Shown in pieces: positions 1 through 8,827 of a stretch of 64,000 nt of DNA. Within the stretch, counting starts at the first letter, position 1. Each line of letters opens with the position of its first letter. The notes beneath the pieces were generated by a model. The model was given only the letters and a program-made list of their open reading frames with translations. It did not search any database and was not told the DNA's origin. The stretch is taken from assembly GCF_030384665.1 (NCBI RefSeq), contig NC_083677.1:248001-312000 (forward strand). Reading direction: 5' to 3'. This stretch comes from Lodderomyces elongisporus. Taxonomy: Eukaryota; Ascomycota; Pichiomycetes; Serinales; Debaryomycetaceae. A program made the translations under genes and the position numbers.

Positions 1-606
1 TATCCACGAATTAATAGCTTCACTATTGTGAACTACAGTTTAAAGGAGGAGCTACTCCTCATTGGAGAACTATGCGAGTTTAGTCCAATGGAACATAATG
101 CATCGTAGTCATCGGGACGTATCCGAGACTACACCAGAAAATATCAAATAGCGTATACTGTCAACACTTTATGATGGAATATTCACCCATCAGTTGACAA
201 AGGGCGAAGGTTGTAGACGTTAGACAGAGTGCAACTATAGACCGAATAGAGTCGTGTCTGCTGACTTGGCTATAGTTTGAAGGCTGTACGTGTGATAGGC
301 ATGGCGTTGAAACGAGTACCGAAGATTGCACGGGTATAGGTGGCTACCCTCAATTGGTGCAAAGATCGAGGAAAGTATTTTTAGGATAATGACCACATCC
401 CTAATTTGGGTTTATATCATTTTTTTAAAAAAGACTTATTACATTCTAGAAGGTAAATAAGCACCGTTAAAGCAGCGTTTAAGAAATCATCATTACTGTC
501 TACGGACTCATCTGAGTATGATGGTAGCAGACTAAACAAACTACACGGGTTATCGGTGAGGTAGAATTACACCAGATAAAAACGGCGGAGATGGTAACTA
601 CCGAGG

Positions 607-678
607 GAAAGACTAAATTGCATCTCGCAAGAAAGACTATATAGCATCTTGAGAGAAAGACAGAATTGCATCCCGAAA
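607..678. repeat. Three tandem 24-nt imperfect repeats
   Basis: Three consecutive units of exactly 24 nt begin with GAAAGAC at 607, 631 and 655 and share a central GCATC block. A fourth unit decays after a few bases. Units differ at several positions, so the array is not recent. A unit of eight codons would permit a repeat peptide on the minus strand, but that frame has no ATG start. Confidence 0.75.
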
Positions 679-848
679 GAAGCAACCAATTATTATTATG
701 AAACTACAGTGTTTCAATAGGTCGTTCAATCATCACTTTATTAGAGATACTGACTTAGCGCCTGCTATATAGGAGGAGTCAAATCCGAGGCACTCATTTA
801 TTGTCGACAAAATTTTTAAGATGAGGCCAGGATACACGACTATGCGCT

Positions 849-885
849 GGTGAAAAATTTTCACCCTACTCAACAAAAATTGTTG
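849..885. repeat. Two adjacent perfect palindromes
   Basis: Positions 849-865 form an inverted repeat with 8-nt arms (GGTGAAAA / TTTTCACC) around a single base. Positions 871-885 form another with arms CAACAA / TTGTTG around three A residues. Only five bases separate them. They could be hairpins in a retroelement leader RNA or simply AT-rich symmetry; function unknown. Confidence 0.6.
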
Positions 886-1076
886 TCCACGACCTCTTAC
901 TCGCGTGACGAGAACTATAAGTATTCCCGAGATTGATTGAACGAAACCCTTGATAATTTGGAACAAAGGGTTTATCTACCATAAAAACATTTCACCAAAA
1001 AGTTTAACACCAAGTATATCACATATTACATTCAAGCAAAATATTATTCCAAAAACTTGAAAAACTTCTACTACAA

Positions 1077-2846
1077 ATGTCATCTTCAACAAAAGATTCT
1101 AAGACCTCTAATCCTACTCCAAGGAGTATCAACCCTGGTCCAAGTAAACCAGACCTTGCTGGTGTCGACTCATCTTCAATTTCCGGGCAGTCTATTTCTA
1201 CCTCGGGAAGAGCCGATATGAGCGAAGGTGAAGATGAATCTCCTGGTTTGAAAAGGACAGAAGCTCCTCAAATAAATCAGGTTGAGATTAACGAGATCTT
1301 AGACTTGAAATCTGAGATGATGATGATGCAAGAGCAGATGAAACAAATGACTGCTATGTTTAAAGCCGCTATGATTCAAACAGTCCCGCAACTTAGCACT
1401 CCTGTACCAGCTAGGAACGATGAGGCTAACAAGGCCCAGATTTCGGATGATAACAACAGCATAACCCTGCCAACTGACGTGCAAATGAAAGTTCATCCGG
1501 AAGAACACACATTTTCACCAGGACGTAACTTCCCTATCTCGAGGCCACACTCACTCGCTTCACCCTTGACTCACCAATCCCGTCAAAGTGGTACTCCTAG
1601 TGCTTATGGATCTGATAGATCTGTTGCATCTTACGATGGTATCCTTTACCATGGAGAAGTAGTCCATAGCGGATTCTGGGTTGAAGGCCATGAAGAAGCT
1701 TGTCAAATCATAAACGAGGCAAGACAGAGGTACCCTCATGGGGAAGACGTCAGGGTAATTCCATACATTCGAGTCCCAGACATAGCTGTCGAAAAGGCAT
1801 TCATGGCGTACTACGACAAACTCCTTGCCAAACAAGGGAGAACTCAAAATGACAATATGGCACTCGGTCAGTATGACATTGCAAAACGTGTCCCTTTGAA
1901 GTTCTCCGATGAGGAAGGTTTCATGTTCTGGTTAAAGTCGGTTTTGTGGCACAAACACACCTACGGTGTTCCTGATAAGCTCATCATTAATGAGTTAAGG
2001 AACGGAGCTAATTTGACGAAGTCAGAGTCGTTGAAGGACATGATTGAGATGTCATGTAAGAGTGAGGGCCCCTTTGAACAACCGGTGGTTGATTACTTAC
2101 CTATCTTGGGCAATGGGGGCACTCCTCCAGAAACGAACCAAGTTACTGATGTTATGACTGCTATCCATGATGCTTTGAAAAAGAAACATAATCCTAGAGT
2201 GAAAATGACCATTATTGGTATTGCTGTCAAAAAGTATTTGAGGATCACCAATACATCTCACCTAGCACAGGAAACATGGATCTCAATCTTTAAGACCCTT
2301 TTCGAAAGGATGGGTAGTGTCATGGATCAAATAATCATGTATATGACCCCGGAAGTTAAAATCGAAAAGCCGGGAAGGACTGGACCAATAGTCACGTTTG
2401 AAGATGCGTCGATCATAAAGATTGGCCTTGGACTCCTCAAGAATAAACCTAACGATAAAATCATTCAAGGTGTCAAATCATACGATTTGACATTTGAGAG
2501 GATCTGGGATGCTGTTAATGCAACATTTCAAACGAGGATGCATCTTATCTCAGATGACGAAGAAAAAGATGCCGGTACTACACTGGTGTCTAAAGGTGAC
2601 AAATCACAAAAGACTACTAAATGTAATTTTTGTGGAAAGTACAGACACACTGTTGATAGTTGCCACTTATTGGTGACTGCTTTGGATGAAAAGTTGGTAA
2701 AGAAAGTCGATGGGAAGTATTACTTAGCAAACGGTGAACCGTTGGTCATGGATTTCTATAAGTGTCCCCTTTTAAAACACCAGGGGGGGAGGATGTCACA
2801 GTGCGACACACATTGGACGCTCTGTGCCCTCGTTTCCGCTAAGTGA
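1077..2846 (+). CDS. Gag protein of element 1
   Basis: The 589-residue protein begins at an ATG preceded by an AT-rich leader. Residues about 1-60 are Ser/Thr/Pro rich, and residues about 62-100 carry a Met/Gln/Glu-rich stretch likely to form a coiled coil. A helical capsid-like middle region follows (about 220-500). A nucleocapsid zinc knuckle of the form C-x2-C-x4-H-x4-C lies near residues 515-530. Such proteins form the virus-like particle and bind the RNA. The last 20 or so residues, and the TGA stop, come from an embedded fragment of polypurine tract and LTR (2782-2900), so the original C-terminus has been altered in this copy. Pol follows 74 nt later in the -1 frame. Family membership rests on the knuckle and position before pol; capsid fold is inferred. 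Confidence 0.88.
   Translation: MSSSTKDSKTSNPTPRSINPGPSKPDLAGVDSSSISGQSISTSGRADMSEGEDESPGLKRTEAPQINQVEINEILDLKSEMMMMQEQMKQMTAMFKAAMIQTVPQLSTPVPARNDEANKAQISDDNNSITLPTDVQMKVHPEEHTFSPGRNFPISRPHSLASPLTHQSRQSGTPSAYGSDRSVASYDGILYHGEVVHSGFWVEGHEEACQIINEARQRYPHGEDVRVIPYIRVPDIAVEKAFMAYYDKLLAKQGRTQNDNMALGQYDIAKRVPLKFSDEEGFMFWLKSVLWHKHTYGVPDKLIINELRNGANLTKSESLKDMIEMSCKSEGPFEQPVVDYLPILGNGGTPPETNQVTDVMTAIHDALKKKHNPRVKMTIIGIAVKKYLRITNTSHLAQETWISIFKTLFERMGSVMDQIIMYMTPEVKIEKPGRTGPIVTFEDASIIKIGLGLLKNKPNDKIIQGVKSYDLTFERIWDAVNATFQTRMHLISDDEEKDAGTTLVSKGDKSQKTTKCNFCGKYRHTVDSCHLLVTALDEKLVKKVDGKYYLANGEPLVMDFYKCPLLKHQGGRMSQCDTHWTLCALVSAK
2771..2777 (+). promoter_or_regulatory. Candidate -1 ribosomal frameshift heptamer
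   Basis: T TTA AAA is in the gag zero frame (codons TTA 2772-2774 and AAA 2775-2777) and fits the X XXY YYZ pattern. Pol is in the -1 frame relative to gag, as expected for gag-pol frameshifting. In this copy a frameshifted ribosome would meet a TAA about 20 codons on, inside the LTR fragment, and the pol frame also has TGA and TAA just before its ATG. The site may therefore be a relic or coincidence. Confidence 0.35.
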
Positions 2847-2900
2847 ATATTTGGAGAATATTGCACGACATAGGAAACTTGAAACTTCAAACAAGATGAG
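2782..2900 (+). repeat. Internal copy of polypurine tract plus LTR 5' end
   Basis: These 119 bp match 7628-7746 without difference by eye: an 11-nt purine tract (A, seven G, AGG), then the LTR start TGTCACA and the next 100 bases of U3. Similarity stops exactly where the 3' LTR goes on to its TATA-like sequence (TTTATATAAATAGG, 7747-7760). The fragment therefore lacks the promoter core. It ends the gag frame and separates gag from pol. The likely origin is a template switch during reverse transcription or recombination. Confidence 0.93.
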
Positions 2901-2920
2901 CTTGAAATCTCTAAGTTCTA

Positions 2921-5900
2921 ATGCGAGGCATCGCACGCCCCCAACAAAGTAAGTCCAAGGCAGCACAAGTTATGGAGGTAGAGGTTATTCCTAAGAGTAC
3001 AGTCACTAGTAACTCTAGAGAAAATACCCACCACGAACGATTACCGACAGAAGTGATGCAATCTAATTCTCATATAATGTCTGATTCAATAGATGAAGTG
3101 ATTAAACCCGGACCCATCATGATTGATGACGTCCCGGTTTACTTGGTGCACGCAGCCAATGCTCAATCTGCTAAGAAGGTAGTGAAGGATTGGACTGCGA
3201 AGAAAGCCCATCTCCCTAGCTCGCGAAAAGATGCTCACAATAAGTTGAAGGCTGATAAGGTGAAACAGCAACTCAATGCAGCAGTTAGACAACGGCAGGA
3301 GATGGAGAGAGTGGAGCGTGAAAGCGCACCTAGCCCTGTAACAGAGCAATCTATGCAGGAGTCCCGACGGGAATTAGACACTGAGTCCCCGCCGATCGGA
3401 GAGCAGTCTCCACCCTATGACTCACATTTACCATTCCTGGAACTCCAGTTTCCAGATGAAAACATAGACGTAGACCCAGACTACGAGTATGAAGAACCTA
3501 GCTCGGCTGGTATTCGGTTCGAACCCTCCGCACTGACAATGGATAGGGAATTAGAAAACCTAGCCATGGAGGACACCGTAGATCCTGATGAAGAGTTAAA
3601 GTTATTCCTATCCGAAGGAAAAGGAATTGAACAGACTTCTACGCCACCGGAGAATGGAAACATGATGAGTCACCCTCAAGAAGAAGTGCCTAAGGTGAAA
3701 TCTGACGTTGTTGTTAATGAACCACTTAATGAGGAACAGGCAAATGCTACCGCTGATGATGGAGTTGACTCCCCAGTGGCTGACGATTCAATTAAACTCT
3801 TTAGTGTCGAAGACATCTTGAGAGAGAATCAGCTAGATGAGCTTGCCAAATTAAGTGCAACGTCCGACCAACCACACCACCTTGCTGACGATTCCACTGA
3901 TCCACAGCGGAAAAGTCAGCGCCGAGTACGTACTAGTAAATTGACCATACTAGACAAACAGGCTGCATTCAAAGATGCCATGAAACATAACTTCTTCGTG
4001 TTTATGGATCTTTCGAAGTATTTGGGAATGCACGATGATGCTCGAGCCATGATGAGAGAAAGTACTAAAGCTATGTTGGTTGACAGAGATGTTTTGCAGA
4101 AAGCCCTTAAGGATGGTATTGCCAAGTTCAAGAAGAAACCAGTTGTTACTGAAGTAAATCTGACGACCACTTCGACAGGCTACCACCAACCAGGGGTCAC
4201 TCAAGAACTACTCTGTTTCCCCGCATCCATACATGGCCGTAGGATAGAAATGAAATACGACACCGCGGCCCAGTTGAGTTTGATCAACCCGCAAACACTA
4301 AAAGGGTTACCAATTAAGCCTTTTCCCTTGAGCCAGCCAGTATTTGTTCAAGGTGTTAATAATGACACCAAAGCAATTACTCAGGGAGTGTTTTTAGATG
4401 TTACTGTCCATTTCATCTCCTTACCTGCAATCCTCTATTTGCACGAGCAAATTCCTGTTGGTCAGGTACTACTCGGGTTGCCATTCCAAGATGCGCACAA
4501 ACTCTCCATTGGGTTTACTGATGATGGTGATAAACGAGAGTTACGTTTCCGCGCGAATGGCAACATTCATAAATTCCCTATTCGTTACGATGGGGATTCT
4601 AACTACCACATCGATTCATTTCCAACTGTCCAAGTGAGTCAAACCGTCGTCATTCCTCCCCTTTCAGAGATGCTTCGACCTGCATTTACCGGGTCTAGGG
4701 CGAGCGAAGATGATATTCGGTATTTCGTGGACCAATGTGCTGAGGTGTCTGATGTCTTCTACATTAAAGGTGGAGACCCTGGCAGACTTAAGCCTGAAAT
4801 ACACCCTCCCGTTCGTATCAACTTGCGAGATCCGAATGTTCACTGGCGGATGAAATCGATCCCATTAGGATCTAAACGTACCGCTGCAGTAGAGATTCTC
4901 CAAGAAATGATACGACAGGGGCAATTGGTCTATAGTGATGCGACTTATCGGAACCCATGGTTTCTCATAAGTAAGAAGGATGGAAGGCATCGATTGTTGA
5001 TTGACCTTCGGGAACTCAACAAAAATGTGGAGTTGGAAGGGGGTCACCCACTCTCCGTGGATGATCTCACTACAGAGATTAGTGGTTGTTGGTTTATAAG
5101 TACTATTGATGTGCAGAATGCGTATTTTCAAATACCATTGGATGCTGCTACTAGCGATGTTACCAGTTTTAACAGCCCGTTAGGTTTGTTGAAGTATGCT
5201 GTCCTTCCTCAAGGATATATCAATTCAGTAAGTGAGTTTAGTTCTATCTTACAAAAGATTTTGAGCCCAGTTGCGAAGGATGTGATGTGTTTTATTGACG
5301 ACATTGCCATCGTGGGTCCCAAAGTAGATGAACTTACCGACTCACTGGTTCGAGAACACCTAGATAAGATTGTCGAAGTGTTCCGTCTTCTAACCAATGC
5401 TGGCTTGAAGATTAACCCTGCGAAGTTAAAGATCGCTGTACCTGAATGTGATTTTCTTGGATACCATATTTCACCTGCAGGGAAAACGTTAATTAGGGGT
5501 CAAGTGGATGCATTATTGAATTACCCACTCCCTAACACGGTCAAACAGCTAGAAAGTTTCCTTGGCTTGGTCAATTATTACCGACAGTTGATTGTAGGGC
5601 ATGCTGAGTTGACTGCTCCCCTCTACAACTTAGTCAATCAAGCAAGGAAGGAACCCAAGCATCAGATTCATTGGGATCCTACAACTAAGCGGTTTTTCCA
5701 CCAAATCATCACAGTACTAACCAACCAACCGATTCTCCAACCCCTTAATTTTAAGGACCTCATTACTGTCCACACTGATGCTTCGACAGACTCTTGGGGT
5801 GGTGTGTTGCAAAACACCAATGCGGCTGGAGAATCGAAACTAGTCCTGTGCTATTCTGGAAAGTTCCATGGTTCTGAAAAGAACTATACTATTTACGAAA

Positions 5901-7504
5901 AGGAACTTTTCAGTATTTATAAGACGTTTGATGCAATCCATCCACTCTTGTTTGGATTTACTGGGGTCATTCATTTGTACTGTGACAACAAAGCTCTTGT
6001 CCTTGTGATGAATAAACCACTCGATAATTCACACTTTGTAAATCGGGTTTACAAATGGTTGAACTTCATCAGGACCTTCAACTATCAGATCCATCACATT
6101 GATGGACTGAAAAACATCATTGCCGATGCTCTTAGCCGATGCCACACGTCTACTCCGCAGACTGATCATTATGAGGTCAGAGAAGCTATTGCCGAGTTTA
6201 GGGCGAAGTTGGATCCTAAAGTACTAGCAGAAGTTAATGTTGTTACCATTGAAGCTGAGCCTAATAACAGTTATAAGAAGATCCCACTTCAAGCGCTTAG
6301 AAAGTACCTTGAGGCACGTACCATTCCCGTTTCGCACAACGCACCTGCTGACGCCAGACGTTTCATCAACCGCGCACTAGAGTTCTATTTACATGATGGA
6401 ATCCTTTACAAGTTAGGTCGGACCGGTTCATACACTCGACGCGTCGTTTATGAGAACAATCAGGTTGAACACATATTCAATCTTGCTCATAGAGATCGTG
6501 GTCACCCAGGAGTTGAGACTACGTTCAATCTAATAAATACTGGATTCTACATTCCGAACCTCTATCGCAGACTTGCCGACTATATCAAACGGTGTGTTTA
6601 TTGTCAAAAGGACCAACCTGCAACTAGGCAGCGGGATCCATTGTACTTGAACTACCCGGCTGGTATGTTTCATACAATCGTCTGTGACTGCGTTAAGCTC
6701 CGTGACGCTACTGTTGTCGTTGCACGTGACGAATTTCTGGGATGGCCCGAAGCTCAGGTTTTACCAAAGGTTACTGCAGAGGCAGTAGCCGACTTTATTT
6801 ATTCAAACTTTATTGCTCGTGTAGGAACCTTTAGTGTTTTGAAAACCGACAATGGTCGTGAATTTCACAATGAGGTCCTCCAGCAATTGCTCTCAAATTA
6901 TGGCATTTCTCCATCTTATTCTGTACCGTACCATCCGCAGGGGAATGGGATGATCGAAGCGTCGCACAAACGACTTATCAGATTCATCAAACTGGTTCCA
7001 GAGAATAAGAATTTGAGCAAAGTTTTGAATGCTGCATTGTGGGTGGATCGTACTACGGTTCGTAAACGTACGGGATTCACACCACAATACTTGGTTTTTG
7101 GATTTGAAGGTAATAATCTGCTCCAATCATTGATGCAAACACCATCTGATATACAACAATACACGGAGGACGAACTATTCAAGTTCCGCGTTGGTCAGTT
7201 TTATTTCCGTAAACAACAGGAAGACTCTGCTAAGGAAACTCAACGCCGCGATCGGGATCATCAGAAGGAAGTTTTTGACAAACGTTATGACACTAATGTA
7301 CCGATCAAGAAAGGAGACTTAGTCTTAGTTTACGATGCTGCTACCAACAAGATGGGCTTGAATTGGTCGGGTCCTTTCGTTGTCCGGAAGGTGCTGTCGA
7401 GGATTTACTATCTTAGTAACCTCCAAGGCATTCCCATGAAACGTCAGTATACTAGGGAGATGTTGAAACCGTTTGTTGCCGCTCCGCTTAGTACTACAAA
7501 ATGA
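2921..7504 (+). CDS. Pol polyprotein of element 1 (PR-RT-RNase H-IN)
   Basis: The 1527-residue protein starts at ATG 2921, 74 nt after the gag stop. Residues 1-400 are a charged, low-complexity linker. The aspartic protease has DTAA at residue 447 rather than the usual DTGA/DSGA, followed by a LLGLPF block. Reverse transcriptase carries FIDD at 791-794 in place of the common YVDD/YIDD. RNase H has its first Asp near 953. Integrase has an HHCC zinc region beginning near His1195, then Asp1256, Asp1310 and Glu1346, with exactly 35 residues between the last two (DD35E). No internal stop is present. How Pol is translated in this copy is unclear: frameshift from gag is blocked, so reinitiation or internal initiation would be needed. 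Confidence 0.93.
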   Translation: MRGIARPQQSKSKAAQVMEVEVIPKSTVTSNSRENTHHERLPTEVMQSNSHIMSDSIDEVIKPGPIMIDDVPVYLVHAANAQSAKKVVKDWTAKKAHLPSSRKDAHNKLKADKVKQQLNAAVRQRQEMERVERESAPSPVTEQSMQESRRELDTESPPIGEQSPPYDSHLPFLELQFPDENIDVDPDYEYEEPSSAGIRFEPSALTMDRELENLAMEDTVDPDEELKLFLSEGKGIEQTSTPPENGNMMSHPQEEVPKVKSDVVVNEPLNEEQANATADDGVDSPVADDSIKLFSVEDILRENQLDELAKLSATSDQPHHLADDSTDPQRKSQRRVRTSKLTILDKQAAFKDAMKHNFFVFMDLSKYLGMHDDARAMMRESTKAMLVDRDVLQKALKDGIAKFKKKPVVTEVNLTTTSTGYHQPGVTQELLCFPASIHGRRIEMKYDTAAQLSLINPQTLKGLPIKPFPLSQPVFVQGVNNDTKAITQGVFLDVTVHFISLPAILYLHEQIPVGQVLLGLPFQDAHKLSIGFTDDGDKRELRFRANGNIHKFPIRYDGDSNYHIDSFPTVQVSQTVVIPPLSEMLRPAFTGSRASEDDIRYFVDQCAEVSDVFYIKGGDPGRLKPEIHPPVRINLRDPNVHWRMKSIPLGSKRTAAVEILQEMIRQGQLVYSDATYRNPWFLISKKDGRHRLLIDLRELNKNVELEGGHPLSVDDLTTEISGCWFISTIDVQNAYFQIPLDAATSDVTSFNSPLGLLKYAVLPQGYINSVSEFSSILQKILSPVAKDVMCFIDDIAIVGPKVDELTDSLVREHLDKIVEVFRLLTNAGLKINPAKLKIAVPECDFLGYHISPAGKTLIRGQVDALLNYPLPNTVKQLESFLGLVNYYRQLIVGHAELTAPLYNLVNQARKEPKHQIHWDPTTKRFFHQIITVLTNQPILQPLNFKDLITVHTDASTDSWGGVLQNTNAAGESKLVLCYSGKFHGSEKNYTIYEKELFSIYKTFDAIHPLLFGFTGVIHLYCDNKALVLVMNKPLDNSHFVNRVYKWLNFIRTFNYQIHHIDGLKNIIADALSRCHTSTPQTDHYEVREAIAEFRAKLDPKVLAEVNVVTIEAEPNNSYKKIPLQALRKYLEARTIPVSHNAPADARRFINRALEFYLHDGILYKLGRTGSYTRRVVYENNQVEHIFNLAHRDRGHPGVETTFNLINTGFYIPNLYRRLADYIKRCVYCQKDQPATRQRDPLYLNYPAGMFHTIVCDCVKLRDATVVVARDEFLGWPEAQVLPKVTAEAVADFIYSNFIARVGTFSVLKTDNGREFHNEVLQQLLSNYGISPSYSVPYHPQGNGMIEASHKRLIRFIKLVPENKNLSKVLNAALWVDRTTVRKRTGFTPQYLVFGFEGNNLLQSLMQTPSDIQQYTEDELFKFRVGQFYFRKQQEDSAKETQRRDRDHQKEVFDKRYDTNVPIKKGDLVLVYDAATNKMGLNWSGPFVVRKVLSRIYYLSNLQGIPMKRQYTREMLKPFVAAPLSTTK

Positions 7505-7517
7505 TTTTCTACTTTGC

Positions 7518-7528
7518 AGGGGGGGAGG
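7518..7528 (+). other. Upstream duplicate of the polypurine tract
   Basis: The 11 nt A-G7-AGG, identical to the tract that abuts the 3' LTR 110 bp downstream. It lies 14 nt after the pol stop. A second purine tract can act as an extra plus-strand primer in some LTR elements; here that is inference. The stretch 7529-7627 between the two tracts has no recognised content. Confidence 0.6.
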
Positions 7529-7627
7529 CCACAACGGTTATCATCAATTTGTACAGTTATTTTACCTCAAATCAATTTTTTCCGAAATGCAATGAAAATA
7601 AGGCCGTATCGCTCATTCAGACTCTGA

Positions 7628-7638
7628 AGGGGGGGAGG
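7628..7638 (+). other. Polypurine tract (plus-strand primer) of element 1
   Basis: A-G7-AGG ends one base before the LTR start TGTCACA at 7640, the standard position for the RNase H-resistant plus-strand primer. Copies exist at 2782-2792 and 7518-7528. Confidence 0.85.
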
Positions 7639-7639
7639 A

Positions 7640-8080
7640 TGTCACAGTGCGACACACATTGGACGCTCTGTGCCCTCGTTTCCGCTAAGTGAATATTTGG
7701 AGAATATTGCACGACATAGGAAACTTGAAACTTCAAACAAGATGAGTTTATATAAATAGGAACGAGAAGTGGTAAAATTAACTTATCACTATTATATAGA
7801 AATATCGGTAAAATATAGATTTTATACGGTCAACTACATTGAACACAAATCACTAGGTGAACGTGCAGAGTGTATACTCTCACGATTCTCCTTACTAGTG
7901 ACTTTGTATGAGACAATTTACTCTCTTAACTTATGAGCATTGAGACCTTTATAGGTGCGATCATTGACAATTACACTTAGTTGGAATATAGCCTATCAAG
8001 TCACGAACTCAAACCGCTGGTATCGGTGAGCTACCAGCTCAAACCGATGCTCAGCAGTCGTACACTTGTTACTTGTGACA
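7640..8080 (+). repeat. 3' LTR of element 1 (441 bp)
   Basis: Starts TGTCACA and ends TGTGACA, perfect 7-nt inverted ends with the canonical TG...CA. A TATA-like sequence lies at 7747-7760. Near the 3' end, 8023-8047 can fold as a hairpin (TCGGT-GAGCT, ACC loop, AGCTC-AA-ACCGA), a possible R/U5 RNA structure. The end was set by the inverted ends because no second full LTR is in the window to compare with. Confidence 0.82.
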
Positions 8081-8827
8081 GTGCTATGCGACAACTCGCA
8101 CTTTTTTTTTTATTTGTCTCTTTACATTCTTCTTTTCCGTTTCAAATTTTTTTTTTGTTTGTTTGTTTTGCGCGGTAGTTCAATTTGTTAAGGGGTAGAA
8201 ATGTTACAATGCTTGGTAAGTCATATGTCAGCGGGAGTGTACAAGACAAATGGGAAAAGAGTAGTGAAAAGAAGAAAAGGAATAGACAAACAGTTTGGTA
8301 GAATTGAAAATTGCAAAATTGAATTTGTAGAACCAAGTAAATTAGGACTAAAATAAGAATTTGGCTGTCCTAGCAATATAATAAAGCCTTTCATCCTTTT
8401 TCAAATATTTACATTACCATGATGCCGAGGAACAATTACCGTTACAATATTAGTGGGAACGCGCTTTTGTATCTGAAAGAGGAAGTTGAAAGGAGAAGGA
8501 GAGGTGAACAAAAGAAAATTAATAATAATAAATGGCAAATATATTGGAATTGGACATATATATATATATAATTTGCGCTTTTTTAAGCGCAATTTCGTTA
8601 ATAACAAAACTTAAAAAATAAAAGAAAATAGAAAAGAAAAAAAAAGAAAAAAAAAAAGAGCGAAGAAAGGAGAAATAAAATAATAATAAAAAACAACAGG
8701 AAAAAAGACTGAGCTAAGATTAAGATTTGCACCATACTAGCAAATCCACAGAGATTAAGTGCATGAACTTGCATTGAACATCATCATCATCACCACCACC
8801 TCCATCACCACCATTATTTCTTGCGCA
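8081..8827. other. Intergenic region between element 1 and BUL1-like gene
   Basis: AT-rich, with long T runs at 8102-8112 and near 8147, a (TA)n stretch around 8560-8570 and A-rich sequence at 8600-8700. It presumably holds the BUL1-like promoter. No gene seen. Confidence 0.6.

Larger units (their letters stand above)
1..1076. other. Gene-free region upstream of gag (retroelement leader or flank)
   Basis: No credible gene is seen. The minus-strand open frames at 500-685 and 733-966 begin at non-ATG codons or lack family features. The stretch lies directly before the gag ATG, so it may be a long retroelement leader, but it shows no similarity by eye to the 441-bp 3' LTR at 7640-8080 and contains no TGTGACA LTR end followed by a TGG primer-binding site. 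It holds a 24-nt tandem repeat (607-678) and two neighbouring palindromes (849-865 and 871-885). Assigning it to the element is by position only. Confidence 0.5.
1077..8080 (+). mobile_element. Ty3/gypsy LTR retrotransposon, element 1 (5' end not seen)
   Basis: Gag, then a separate Pol in the order protease, reverse transcriptase, RNase H, integrase (the Ty3/gypsy order), then polypurine tract and 3' LTR. Pol catalytic residues look intact. The 5' LTR is not recognisable within the window; either it lies left of position 1, giving a leader of over 1 kb, or it was lost. The 5 bases after the LTR (GTGCT, 8081-8085) would be the target duplication. A 119-bp piece of polypurine tract plus LTR is embedded between gag and pol. 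A CTG in integrase (6737-6739) falls where Ser is usual, so the element appears adapted to the CUG-Ser code of its host. Confidence 0.9.

Noticed and set aside
500..966. Minus-strand open frames upstream of gag, one with an eight-residue repeat
   Set aside because: They start at non-ATG codons or lack any family feature; the repeat reflects the 24-nt DNA repeat at 607-678.
3515..3527. B-box-like GGTTCGAACCC suggesting a tRNA gene
   Set aside because: It lies inside the pol frame, with no A box or cloverleaf around it.
7501..7692. 63-codon frame whose ATG overlaps the pol stop (ATGA) and runs into the 3' LTR
   Set aside because: It crosses the polypurine tract and LTR, has no conserved features, and its C-terminus equals the LTR-derived end of gag. 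Probably accidental.
8168..8240. tRNA-like start (GCGCGGTAGTTCAATTTG) after element 1
   Set aside because: No B box or acceptor pairing follows; cloverleaf cannot be drawn.
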